From assembly GCA_036802945.1 (NCBI GenBank), contig DAIRVG010000008.1, forward strand, positions 24,714 through 88,713: a DNA stretch of 64,000 nucleotides. The letters run 5' to 3'. The DNA comes from Gp6-AA40 sp036802945 (GTDB lineage: Bacteria > Acidobacteriota > Vicinamibacteria > Vicinamibacterales > UBA2999). The translations under genes were made by a program, and so were the position numbers. Position 1 is the first letter of the stretch. Every line of letters starts with the position of its first letter. Below are positions 1 through 7,918 of the stretch, piece by piece. The notes under the pieces were generated by a model that did no database searches, was not told the DNA's origin, and saw only the letters and a list, made by a program, of their open reading frames with translations.

Positions 1-7
1 TGCGGCC

Positions 8-1609
8 ATGGTGAAGACCCACGTCGAGGGCGGGGCGCTGATGAACATCGCGCCGGACGACCTGGCGTGGCCGCTGGCGCCGCCGGTCGAATCGGCGCGA
101 CTCGGGCTGTACGCGCTCGTGAGGCTTGGGTCCTTCGATGCGATCGCGTCAGCCGTGCTCAACACGAGCGGCGCGCCAGTGTCGACGTGGTGGCCTGTAG
201 CGTATGCCCTGGGCCGCGCGGGCGATGCGCGAGCCGCGCCGGCGCTCGTTTCGCTGCTTGCCACCCCCGGCCGCTTGACTGCGGCCTTCGCCGCCCGGGG
301 TCTGGGGGCCTTGAAAGCGCAGAGCGCCTCCGCGGCCTTGCGGGACATCGTCGTGAGACGGCAGCGCGATCCGGCAGTCGTGATTCAGGCTGTTCGAGCC
401 CTTGCCGCGATCCGTGATACCTCGTCGGTGCCGCTCTTTGAGAAAATCCTCGCCGAGGGTGAAGTGGATCCCACCCTGCGTCTCGAAGCGGCGACGGCGA
501 TGGGGGCGATTCACAGTCCGGACATGCTGGACTTTGTGATCGATCTCATGTCCGACGCCTCGCCTGGAATCCGAGGCGCGGCAATTCGCGCGCTCGCATT
601 GATCGATCCCGAAACGTTCCTGACGACATTGTCCGGCCTCGATCCGGATCGGGACTGGACGGTCCGGGTCGCGCAGGCGGAGGCGCTTGCGACCCTGCCC
701 GGCGCGCAGGGCGCTCCGCGATTGATCTCCATGCTGGGCGACCGGGATCAACGAGTCATCGCGCCCCTTCTTCGCGCGCTGGTAGCCACAAAGACACCGG
801 ACGTCCAGCGAATCCTGCTCGATCACCTGAAGATGGACGATTTTGTGATCAGGTCGACCGCAGCCAGCAGCCTTGCAGAGATCAAGGCGACCGCGGCGGT
901 CCCTGCGCTCGTCGACGCGTATGGCGCAACGGCAGGCGACAGCACGTACGTGGCGCGAGCCGCAATTCTCACGGCTCTCAACACCCTGGATTCCGCGGCG
1001 GCGCGGCCACTGCTTCAGGCGGCGCTGAAGGATCGCGACTGGGCGGTCCGCGTGAAGGCCGCCACGCTCCTGCGGGATCAGGGGGTGACCGACACGGCCA
1101 TGGCGATGCGGCCGGCTCCTGAACGCCCGATGGACGACGCGGAGCGGCGGACGCTACTGGCACCGCCGTTCTCGCCGCACGCTTTCATCGAGACGGACAA
1201 GGGCACCGTCGAGATCGAGCTAGCTATCCTCGATGCGCCACTGACGGTCTCGAACTTCGTTGCGCTGGCGCGAAAGGGGTTCTTCAACGGCAGCGCGATC
1301 CATCGCGTGGTGCCCGATTTCGTCGTGCAGGATGGAGATCCGCGGGGAGACGGCGAAGGGGGGCCCGGCTACACCCTCCGCGACGAGCTCAATCAGCAGC
1401 CGTACCTGCGCGGCACGGTCGGGATGGCGCTCGACTGGAAGGACACCGGGGGCAGCCAGTTCTTCATCACCCACTCCCCGCAGCCGCACCTCGATGCGCG
1501 CTACACCGTGTTCGGCCACGTCGTGAACGGCATCGACGTGGTGGATCGCATCCAGCCGTGGGATGTCATTCGCCGCGTCCAGATCTGGGACGGGACAACG
1601 CTTCGCTAG
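8..1609 (+). CDS. HEAT-repeat protein with C-terminal cyclophilin-type peptidyl-prolyl isomerase domain (5' end open)
   Basis: Residues about 50-365 form a series of helical HEAT-like repeats (recurring 'A..AL..L' units with conserved Asp/Arg). From about residue 391 to the end runs a cyclophilin fold: an N-terminal strand with 'GTVEIEL', then 'NFVALARKGFFNG', 'HRVVPDFVVQDGDP', 'GGSQFFITHSPQPHLD' and 'YTVFGHVV', the usual active-site order with the Arg and Phe residues of the family. Cyclophilins catalyse cis-trans isomerisation of prolyl bonds; the HEAT part probably provides a protein-binding scaffold. No stop lies upstream in frame before the window edge, so the gene may begin outside and carry further N-terminal sequence. 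A bidirectional terminator follows at once. Confidence 0.85.
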   Translation: MVKTHVEGGALMNIAPDDLAWPLAPPVESARLGLYALVRLGSFDAIASAVLNTSGAPVSTWWPVAYALGRAGDARAAPALVSLLATPGRLTAAFAARGLGALKAQSASAALRDIVVRRQRDPAVVIQAVRALAAIRDTSSVPLFEKILAEGEVDPTLRLEAATAMGAIHSPDMLDFVIDLMSDASPGIRGAAIRALALIDPETFLTTLSGLDPDRDWTVRVAQAEALATLPGAQGAPRLISMLGDRDQRVIAPLLRALVATKTPDVQRILLDHLKMDDFVIRSTAASSLAEIKATAAVPALVDAYGATAGDSTYVARAAILTALNTLDSAAARPLLQAALKDRDWAVRVKAATLLRDQGVTDTAMAMRPAPERPMDDAERRTLLAPPFSPHAFIETDKGTVEIELAILDAPLTVSNFVALARKGFFNGSAIHRVVPDFVVQDGDPRGDGEGGPGYTLRDELNQQPYLRGTVGMALDWKDTGGSQFFITHSPQPHLDARYTVFGHVVNGIDVVDRIQPWDVIRRVQIWDGTTLR

Positions 1610-1612
1610 TAC

Positions 1613-1648
1613 ACAAAAAAAGGGGACGCAAAGGCGCCCCCTTTTTTA
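1613..1648. terminator. Bidirectional intrinsic terminator
   Basis: An A-run, a GC stem (GGGGACGC / GCGCCCCC around an AAAG loop) and a T-run make a hairpin with a U-tract readable from either strand. It ends the HEAT/cyclophilin gene on the plus strand and the first lysine-rich micropeptide gene on the minus strand, 13 nt after its stop codon. Confidence 0.85.
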
Positions 1649-1661
1649 GCGAGCAGCGAAC

Positions 1662-1712
1662 TTACCTCTTCTTCGCCGCCTTCTTCTTTCCGCCTTTTGC
1701 CTTCTTCGCCAT
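1662..1712 (-). CDS. Lysine-rich micropeptide, 16 aa (copy 1)
   Basis: This minus-strand reading frame encodes MAKKAKGGKKKAAKKR and stops at TAA. A strong ribosome binding site (GGGAGGAACTCCTCA before ATG) precedes it and an intrinsic terminator follows, so the unit looks complete in itself. The peptide resembles a free-standing Lys/Ala-rich tail of the kind found at the ends of bacterial histone-H1-like proteins. Comparison with the second copy 215 bp upstream shows one inserted Ala codon in that copy; every other difference in the aligned codons is synonymous, including AGG versus CGG for the final Arg, so the amino-acid sequence appears to be under selection. Function unknown; nucleic-acid binding is inference from charge. 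No clear private promoter was seen, so it may be read through from copy 2. Confidence 0.75.
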   Translation of the reverse strand: MAKKAKGGKKKAAKKR

Positions 1713-1872
1713 TGAGGAGTTCCTCCCTTCACCGTTTGGATTGCGGGGTCGTGCCGCAGCGTCCGGCGCTCTCTGCCGCCTGGCACGTCGGCCCGGAGCT
1801 CAGCGACCTCGCTTCGTGGGCTAACTCCCGATGCGCCAACGGCGAATCAGGAGAGCAGCAACTCTATTGGTA

Positions 1873-1907
1873 GATAAAAAAATGGGGTGCTCTACCGAGC
1901 ACCCCCG
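1873..1907 (-). terminator. Intrinsic terminator of micropeptide copy 2
   Basis: On the minus strand an 8-bp GC stem (GGGTGCTC, loop GGTA, GAGCACCC) is followed by CATTTTTTT. It lies about 20 nt after the stop of the 17-residue micropeptide and separates the two copies. Leaky termination would allow expression of copy 1. Confidence 0.85.
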
Positions 1908-1926
1908 AAAGTCAGGAACGGAAGAT

Positions 1927-1980
1927 CTACCGCTTCTTCGCGGCCTTTTTCTTCCCGCCCTTGGCAGCCTTCTTCGCCAT
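1927..1980 (-). CDS. Lysine-rich micropeptide, 17 aa (copy 2)
   Basis: The minus strand encodes MAKKAAKGGKKKAAKKR followed by TAG. It differs from copy 1 by one extra Ala; all other codon differences (Lys AAG/AAA, Gly GGA/GGG, Ala GCG/GCC, Arg AGG/CGG, stop TAA/TAG) are silent. GAGGAG lies 6 nt upstream of the ATG as ribosome binding site. A near-consensus sigma-70-type promoter sits about 95 nt upstream and a terminator directly downstream, giving a complete one-gene transcription unit. Nine of 17 residues are Lys or Arg, so the product would bind nucleic acid or acidic partners non-specifically; this role is inference. I know of no named family for it. Confidence 0.8.
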   Translation of the reverse strand: MAKKAAKGGKKKAAKKR

Positions 1981-2075
1981 TGTTTTCTCCTCAGGTTGTT
2001 GTGACTCAGCCTCCGACGAGCCGCTTGGCCGTCACTACGGGTGGGCTGAGCCATCCACCCTCATACCAGATGTAG

Positions 2076-2103
2076 ATTATGGGTGAGATTTTTTTCCTGT
2101 CAA
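2076..2103 (-). promoter_or_regulatory. Sigma-70-like promoter for the micropeptide unit
   Basis: Minus-strand TTGACA (2098-2103), a 16-nt spacer and CATAAT (2076-2081) are the best promoter match noticed in this window. Transcription would begin near 2069 and give a roughly 90-nt leader before the ATG at 1980. The promoter lies just downstream of the stop of the TPR gene, so the micropeptide unit is not simply the end of that operon. Confidence 0.7.
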
Positions 2104-2195
2104 GCATAAAAGCGCGCGCATTGTCAAAAAAACGGCGCTCGCCGACACGCCCATTCGTGTCTCCGAAGTCAAGTGTCGGGTGAACTCGCGCGAAT

Positions 2196-3623
2196 CTACA
2201 GCGCGAGACGCGCGAGCGCGCGATCAGCAGCGTCGATCGTCTGCTGATCGGCACCGAAGACGCCGCGCGCGGTGCGATAGAGATCGATCGCGCGCGTGGT
2301 CGCGTGCTGCCGCTCGTAGAGACGCGCGGCATCGAGGCAGGCCGAGGCGTAAAAGGTCGGTGGCGTCGTTGCCCGCGCATTCACAAGTCCGTCGAGGACC
2401 GTGAGCGCAGCGGCGTCGTTCTTCTGCGCGAGCAGGAGCTGCGCGTGCCGGAAGCGCGTGACCGGATCGTCGGGCCGCAGGGCAAGAGCCTGCCCGAGGA
2501 TCCGCGTCGCCGCCGGCAGCTCGCCGCGCTGCAGGGCGCGCCACCCTTCGATCGACAGGCGGTAGGCGGGATCGTTCATCCGGTCGAGAGCATGCCGGAG
2601 CTGCAACTGCGCCTGGGCCACTGCGGCATACGGCGCCGCTGGCTTCCTGTCGATCACGGCGCGGAGATGTTCGATGGCGGCGTCGGTTTCGAAAAGGCGA
2701 TCGAGCTCCAGCGCTGCGCCGAGCCGCGCCCTGGTTTCCGCCAGCTCGGGGGAGGCGACGCGCCCCGCCTTCGCGGCGTCCAGGAGCGCCTGCCACGATC
2801 GAAGGCTTGCGGTGAGATCGTGCAGGTAGCTGTCCTGGACCTCGGCGATCAGCTGGAGGAAGAGCGGATTTCGCGGATGTCGATCCCGCAGCCCTTCGAG
2901 CAAGTCGAGCGCCCGCTGCGGCTGTTTTTCGTACCAGAGATAGATCACGTGCAGCTGATAATCCGCTTCGTCGCCCAGCAATTCGTCGTTTTCACGCGCG
3001 CGCAGCATCTCCCTCATGCCCTGGGTTTTGTTGCCGCCAGGCAGCAACAACAGCCAGCGCAGCACCTTGGCGGCGGTTGGGGCGACGTCGGCGTAATAGT
3101 GATAGAGGCCGATGCCGAAGAACGCCTCCTGCAGACGCGGATCGAGCATGAGCGCCCGTTCGAGCGAGTCCTTGATGCGCTTTCCGTCGCGAGCCGCCCC
3201 CACGCGTTCGCCGCGAAGCACCCGCCATTGCGCCCGCGCTCCGTACGCCCCGCCCACGTAGAACCATGCCTCGGCGCGTTGCGGTTCGCGCTTCGTCCAT
3301 GCCTCGGTGGCCGCGATCGATGCTTCGACCTTCGATTGAAATTGCGTGTCGCGCACCTTGCTCAGGGGATCGAGCTGTATCTGCCACCAGAGAGAGACGG
3401 CGTCGAGGACCTGACACGCTTCCGAGGGGGCAGGCGGGCAGGTGCGGGTCAGAAGCGCCGGCACCTCGTCGAAGCGGGCGTCGAAAATCGCGTCGTACGC
3501 ACGCTGCAGTTGCGGAGATCCCGTCAGGCTCGAGGCGGATTGCGCAGCCGCCGGCTGCGCGCCCGGCATGCCGACCAGAGAGACGATCGCGAAGGCGAGC
3601 GCCGGCCGCAGGTGCCTGGTCAC
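2196..3623 (-). CDS. Exported tetratricopeptide-repeat protein
   Basis: 475 residues. The N-terminus has basic residues, a hydrophobic core and an Ala-rich cleavage region ('QPAAAQSA'), a typical Sec signal peptide, so the product is periplasmic. The mature part contains several TPR-like helical pairs, for example around 'AWFYVGGAYGARAQW', 'LQEAFFGIGLYHY' and 'RFRHAQLLLAQKNDAAALTVL', suggesting a protein-interaction scaffold. The GTG start overlaps the stop of ddl by GTGA, so translation is probably coupled to that cell-wall gene. No enzymatic motif was seen; function unknown. Confidence 0.75.
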   Translation of the reverse strand: MTRHLRPALAFAIVSLVGMPGAQPAAAQSASSLTGSPQLQRAYDAIFDARFDEVPALLTRTCPPAPSEACQVLDAVSLWWQIQLDPLSKVRDTQFQSKVEASIAATEAWTKREPQRAEAWFYVGGAYGARAQWRVLRGERVGAARDGKRIKDSLERALMLDPRLQEAFFGIGLYHYYADVAPTAAKVLRWLLLLPGGNKTQGMREMLRARENDELLGDEADYQLHVIYLWYEKQPQRALDLLEGLRDRHPRNPLFLQLIAEVQDSYLHDLTASLRSWQALLDAAKAGRVASPELAETRARLGAALELDRLFETDAAIEHLRAVIDRKPAAPYAAVAQAQLQLRHALDRMNDPAYRLSIEGWRALQRGELPAATRILGQALALRPDDPVTRFRHAQLLLAQKNDAAALTVLDGLVNARATTPPTFYASACLDAARLYERQHATTRAIDLYRTARGVFGADQQTIDAADRALARLAL

Positions 3624-4783
3624 GTGATGCTGGTGCGGAGCTGCTGCTTCTCAGCGTGACGCTCCAGCGCGAGCGTAATGAGACGATCAACGAGCTCGGT
3701 GTAGGACACCCCCGACGCTTCCCACATCTTGGGGTACATGCTGATCGTAGTGAACCCCGGGATGGTGTTCACCTCATTCACGTACATCTCCCCGCTCTCG
3801 CCCGCGATGAGGAAGTCGACTCGCGCCATTCCGGCGCCGTCGACGGCGCGAAACGCCGCAATCGAGAGTCGCTGGACCTCGGCGGCCTGCGACGCGGTGA
3901 GTGGCGCGGGAATCAGCGCTTTCGACCCCTCGTCCAGGTACTTCGCCTCGTAATCGTAGAACTCCCGCGACGGCACGATCTCGCCCGGAATCGAGGCCTC
4001 CGGATCGTCGTTGCCGAGTACCGCGCATTCGATTTCCCGTGCCTTCGGAATCGCCGCTTCGATGACGACCTTGCGGTCGAATTGCAGCGCAAGCTCCATC
4101 GCCATCTCGAGCTCGCCGACCGACTTCGCTTTCGAGATCCCCACGCTCGACCCGAGGTTTGCGGGCTTGACGAAGACCGGGTACCCGAGCTCGGCGGCGA
4201 TCCGGCTGATCACGGCGCTCGCACTCCGATTCCACTCTGGCCTCAGTACGACGGAATACGGGCCCACGGGCAGATCACGGGCTGCAAAAAGTGTCTTCAT
4301 GACCGCCTTGTCCATCCCGACCGCCGACCCGAGGACGCCGGCGCCCACGTACGGCACGTTCGCGAGCTCGAGCAGCCCCTGGACCGTTCCGTCTTCGCCG
4401 TACGGTCCATGGAGTACTGGAAACACGACATCGAGACCGACGCCGGTGACCGTTGCGGCGCCAGTCGCATCCGCCCTCGAGTCCGAACCTCGCTCGATGG
4501 CAAGTACGGTGTCTTCACCGGGATGCGCTACAAGATGGGCCTCGCGTCCGGGGCGGATGGAACGGGCTCCTTCGAGCCGCGCCTGCTCGATGACGTCCGC
4601 GGCGGAAATCGCCGTGGGTGTCTTGTCAGCGAGCGTCCACCGGCCATCTTTCTCAATGCGGATGGGCACGGGCTCGTACCGGCCTCGGTCAAGATGCTTG
4701 ATGATCGAAGCCGCCGAGGCGACCGAGACCTCATGCTCCCCCGAGCGGCCGCCGTAAATCACGCCAACACGTAACTTCTTCAC
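3620..4783 (-). CDS. ddl: D-alanine--D-alanine ligase
   Basis: This 387-residue ATP-grasp enzyme joins two D-Ala for peptidoglycan precursors in the cytoplasm. Visible landmarks are the N-terminal 'GGRSGEHEVS' (11-20), 'HGPYGEDG' (125-132), 'YPVFVKPANLGSSVGISK' (ATP-grasp core, 201-218), 'EFYDYEAKY' (274-282; the Tyr pattern of D-Ala-D-Ala rather than D-Ala-D-Lac ligases) and 'NEVNTIPG' (336-343; metal and product site). Its start lies only 20 bp from the divergent tgt start, and the TPR gene follows with a 4-nt overlap. Confidence 0.95.
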   Translation of the reverse strand: MKKLRVGVIYGGRSGEHEVSVASAASIIKHLDRGRYEPVPIRIEKDGRWTLADKTPTAISAADVIEQARLEGARSIRPGREAHLVAHPGEDTVLAIERGSDSRADATGAATVTGVGLDVVFPVLHGPYGEDGTVQGLLELANVPYVGAGVLGSAVGMDKAVMKTLFAARDLPVGPYSVVLRPEWNRSASAVISRIAAELGYPVFVKPANLGSSVGISKAKSVGELEMAMELALQFDRKVVIEAAIPKAREIECAVLGNDDPEASIPGEIVPSREFYDYEAKYLDEGSKALIPAPLTASQAAEVQRLSIAAFRAVDGAGMARVDFLIAGESGEMYVNEVNTIPGFTTISMYPKMWEASGVSYTELVDRLITLALERHAEKQQLRTSIT

Positions 4784-4792
4784 GTAAGAGTT

Positions 4793-4802
4793 CTAATAAT
4801 AG
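4793..4802. promoter_or_regulatory. Shared AT-rich -10 region between ddl and tgt
   Basis: The 20-bp divergent spacer contains CTAATAATAG, nearly its own reverse complement. Read rightward it gives TAATAAT ending 4 nt before the tgt GTG; read leftward it gives TATTAT about 12 nt before the ddl ATG. There is no room for a conventional leader and no Shine-Dalgarno for tgt, so one element may serve as -10 box in both directions with leaderless or near-leaderless mRNAs. No good -35 match was seen. Confidence 0.45.
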
Positions 4803-4803
4803 C

Positions 4804-5970
4804 GTGTCAGGAAATACCTTCGAGTTCGCCCTCCGCGGCACAGATGGCCTCGCGCGCCTCGGAGAGCTGAGCACACCCCATGGTGTCGTGGAGACGCCGG
4901 CGTTCATGCCCGTAGGGACGCAGGGCAGCGTCAAGGCGATGCGTCACTGTGACCTCGAGGACGCAGGCGCTCAAATTATTCTCGGCAACACCTATCACCT
5001 GTATCTGCGCCCCGGGGACGAGCTGATTGCCCGGCGCGGGGGCCTCCACTCCTTCATCGGATGGAACCGTCCGATCCTCACCGATAGCGGTGGGTACCAG
5101 GTATTCAGCCTCGCCGACCGCCGGAGGATCACCGAGGATGGCGCCGAGTTCAGCTCGCACCTCGACGGCTCGCCGCATCTGTTGACGCCGGAGGGCGCGG
5201 TCCACATCCAAGCACGCCTTGGGTCTGACATCGCCATGGTTCTCGATGAATGTCACGCGTATCCGGCATCGCGCGACGAGGCAGCCGTTTCGATGGAGCG
5301 ATCGGTGAGATGGGCGCAGCGATGCCGGCGCCGGCTGGTCGAGCTCCGGGAGGGTCAGACGAGTGGCGTCGTGGTATCCAATGCGGGCCAGGCGCAATTC
5401 GGCATCGTCCAGGGCGGTGTGCATCAGGATCTCCGTGACCAGAGCGCAGCGGCGACGGTCGGGGTCGGGTTCGAGGGGTACGCGATCGGCGGATTGAGTG
5501 TCGGCGAGCCGATCGACCTTATGTACTCAGTCGTCGCTGATACCGCGAGACGGCTGCCTGAGCATCAGCCTCGCTACCTGATGGGCGCGGGGACGCCGGC
5601 GGATCTGGTGGAATGTGTCGCCCGTGGCATCGACATGTTCGACTGCGTCATGCCCACCCGCAATGCCCGCAACGGCCAGCTCTTCACCAGCCAGGGGCGC
5701 ATCAACATCAAGAACGCGCGGTTTGCCGAGGACGATGGACCGGTCGATCCGGAGTGCGGATGCTATACGTGTCGTACGCATTCGCGGGCGTATTTGAGGC
5801 ATCTCTACATGGCCGGGGAGATGAGCGCCGGCGCCCTTAACACGTTGCATAATCTCAGCTTTTACCTTGACACCATGCGAAGGATCAGAGACGCTATATC
5901 GTTTCGGACCTTCGATAGATTCAGGCAGGAGTTCCTTCACTCGGCTTCCCGCCTGTCGCTCGATTCATGA
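4804..5970 (+). CDS. tgt: tRNA-guanine transglycosylase
   Basis: The 388-residue protein exchanges guanine-34 for preQ1 in tRNAs with GUN anticodons, the committed step in queuosine formation. It has 'TPAFMPVGTQGSVKAM' near the N-terminus, the catalytic-pocket segment 'DSGGYQVFS' (Asp about 94), 'GGLSVGEP', 'MFDCVMPTRNARNG' (nucleophilic Asp region) and the zinc site C318-x-C320-xx-C323 with His about 349. The GTG start is chosen because the family N-terminal 'F.F.L..TDG.AR.G' begins immediately after it. Its stop overlaps yajC (ATGA), which fits the common tgt-yajC-secD-secF operon. Confidence 0.95.
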   Translation: MSGNTFEFALRGTDGLARLGELSTPHGVVETPAFMPVGTQGSVKAMRHCDLEDAGAQIILGNTYHLYLRPGDELIARRGGLHSFIGWNRPILTDSGGYQVFSLADRRRITEDGAEFSSHLDGSPHLLTPEGAVHIQARLGSDIAMVLDECHAYPASRDEAAVSMERSVRWAQRCRRRLVELREGQTSGVVVSNAGQAQFGIVQGGVHQDLRDQSAAATVGVGFEGYAIGGLSVGEPIDLMYSVVADTARRLPEHQPRYLMGAGTPADLVECVARGIDMFDCVMPTRNARNGQLFTSQGRINIKNARFAEDDGPVDPECGCYTCRTHSRAYLRHLYMAGEMSAGALNTLHNLSFYLDTMRRIRDAISFRTFDRFRQEFLHSASRLSLDS

Positions 5971-6311
5971 CCGCGTCATTCGTACTTGCCATGGCTGCGC
6001 CTTCGCAGGGCGCGCCGAGCGCGTTGGTGCAGTTGCTACCGTTCGCGCTCGTGCTGGCCATCTTCTATTTCATCATTCTGCTGCCTATGAAACGGCGGCA
6101 GCAGAAGGTGGCTGACTTTTTATCGAGTCTGAAGGTGGGCGATCAGGTGGTCACGTCGGGCGGAATCTACGGAACCATCACGCGGGTTGGCGACCAGGCG
6201 GTCCAGATTCAGATAGCTGAGCGTGTGCGCGTCGACATTTCCAGGAACGCCATCGTCGGCTTTCAGGGGCAGGAGCCCGTGGCGCCCCAAGGCAGCGGTG
6301 CCTCATCATGA
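5967..6311 (+). CDS. yajC: Preprotein translocase subunit YajC
   Basis: 114 residues with one membrane helix near residues 18-38 ('LLPFALVLAIFYFIILLPM') followed by the conserved 'KRRQQKVADFLSSLKVGDQVVTSGGIYG' type cytoplasmic domain (shown here in part only by its start). YajC associates with SecDF at the inner membrane. Overlaps of 4 nt on both sides with tgt and secD confirm the operon. Confidence 0.93.
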   Translation: MTASFVLAMAAPSQGAPSALVQLLPFALVLAIFYFIILLPMKRRQQKVADFLSSLKVGDQVVTSGGIYGTITRVGDQAVQIQIAERVRVDISRNAIVGFQGQEPVAPQGSGASS

Positions 6312-7903
6312 ACAAGAACATTCGTTGGAAAGTGATCACCATCGTTGCGGTGCTCGTGATCTTCGGCGCGGTTGGCGTGTATCCGATCGTCGCGTCGCAA
6401 TACGGCATCACGTCGCCGTCGTGGCTGATGGCGAAACAGCTCAAGCTCGGGCTCGATCTCAAGGGCGGCGTGCACCTCGTGCTCCGCGTCCAGACCGACG
6501 ACGCCATCCGCCTCGAGGGCGAGCAGGAGATGGAGCGGCTGCGCGAAGCGCTCCGGACCCGCAACATCACCGTCACCAGTCTGACGATGCCGACAATCGC
6601 GCAGATCCGCGTGGAGGGGGTGCCGCCGGCGCAGGACGCGGCCTTCCGCGAAGCCGCGGCCGATCTGGCCGTCAACTACGACCGAAGTCCGGGCACGAAT
6701 GGCAGCTACACCTTCACGATGAAGCCGAACATTCAGGTCATCCTCCGCCAGGAGTCGGTCGTGGCGGCCCGGCAGACGATTGAGCGGCGCGTGAATGAAC
6801 TGGGCGTCGCCGAGCCGAGCATCGCCCAGCAAGGAGCCAACGCCGATCAGATCCTGGTCCAACTGCCTGGTGTGACTGACGTCGAGCATGCGAAGGAGAT
6901 CATTCGGTCGACGGGGCTGCTCGAGCTCAAGATCGTCGAGGCGGGACCGGCGGCGACGCGCGAGGATCTGCTGCAGAACGGCCAGGTGCCTGAGGGGATG
7001 GACATCATCCCGGGCTCGGCCGATGCAACCGGCGGCGGCACGGTCTACTACATGGTTCGCAAGGCAGCCGCCGTCAGCGGACGGGACCTGACCAACGCGC
7101 GCCCCTCGGTCGACCAGAACAACCTGCCGGCGGTGCAATTCACGCTTAGCGGCGAAGGGGCGCGGAAGTTCGGGATAGTCACCGAGACGAACATCGGACG
7201 CCGGCTGGCGATCATCCTCGACAACCGGGTCACCTCGGCGCCGACTATCCAGTCGCGCATCACCGACACCGGTCAGATCACCGGCGTCACCCGCGACGAA
7301 GTCACCGATCTCTCGCTGATTCTGAAGTCGGGCGCGCTGCCCGCCACGCTCACCTATCTCGAGGAGCGGACCATCGGTCCGAGCCTGGGCGCCGATTCGA
7401 TCCGATCCGGCATCCAGGCGTCGGTGGTCGGCCTGCTGCTGATCGTCGCCTTCATGCTGATTTACTACAAGCTGTCGGGCGTGAACGCGATCGTCGCGCT
7501 CCTCTTCAACCTGATCATCCTGATCGGCCTGATGGCGTACATCGGCGCCGTCATGACCCTGCCGGGCATCGCCGGGTTCGTGCTGACGATGGGCATCGGC
7601 GTCGATTCCAACGTGCTCATCTTCGAGCGCATCAAGGAGGAGCTCGAGGCGCAGCACGGTGTCCGCGCTGCGATCAATGCCGGCTTCAGCCGCGTCTTCC
7701 TGACATTGCTCGACACGCACATCTCGGCGTTGATCGCCGCGCTGTTCCTGATTCAATTCGGGACCGGCCCGATTCGCGGCTTCGCGTACACCCTCATCAT
7801 CGGCCTCGCGTCCAACCTGTTTACCTCGACATTCGTGTCGAAGACGCTGTTCGAGCTGGCGCTCGGACGGCAGCAGCGGCAGACAGCGGCGCTGTCGATC
7901 TAG
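6308..7903 (+). CDS. secD: Protein translocase subunit SecD
   Basis: A 531-residue RND-type membrane protein that uses the proton gradient to help pull preproteins out of SecYEG. It has an N-terminal membrane helix, the motif 'LGLDLKGGVHLVL' near residue 48, a large periplasmic P1 region, and C-terminal membrane helices with 'GMGIGVDSNVLIFERIKEE'-type sequence (the family's conserved Asp) followed by 'HISALIAALFLI'. It starts inside the yajC stop codon and secF follows after 15 nt. Confidence 0.96.
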   Translation: MNKNIRWKVITIVAVLVIFGAVGVYPIVASQYGITSPSWLMAKQLKLGLDLKGGVHLVLRVQTDDAIRLEGEQEMERLREALRTRNITVTSLTMPTIAQIRVEGVPPAQDAAFREAAADLAVNYDRSPGTNGSYTFTMKPNIQVILRQESVVAARQTIERRVNELGVAEPSIAQQGANADQILVQLPGVTDVEHAKEIIRSTGLLELKIVEAGPAATREDLLQNGQVPEGMDIIPGSADATGGGTVYYMVRKAAAVSGRDLTNARPSVDQNNLPAVQFTLSGEGARKFGIVTETNIGRRLAIILDNRVTSAPTIQSRITDTGQITGVTRDEVTDLSLILKSGALPATLTYLEERTIGPSLGADSIRSGIQASVVGLLLIVAFMLIYYKLSGVNAIVALLFNLIILIGLMAYIGAVMTLPGIAGFVLTMGIGVDSNVLIFERIKEELEAQHGVRAAINAGFSRVFLTLLDTHISALIAALFLIQFGTGPIRGFAYTLIIGLASNLFTSTFVSKTLFELALGRQQRQTAALSI

Positions 7904-7918
7904 CGACGGGCGACAAGC

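Noticed and set aside
1821..2054. 77-residue Arg-rich frame overlapping micropeptide copy 2
   Set aside because: Reads across the terminator and the micropeptide in a different frame; the micropeptide has an RBS and silent-substitution support, this one does not.
2304..3659. 451-residue plus-strand open frame
   Set aside because: Antisense to the exported TPR protein, Arg/Gln/Gly-rich and without domain features.
3266..4774. 502-residue plus-strand open frame
   Set aside because: Antisense to ddl and the TPR gene; no motif.
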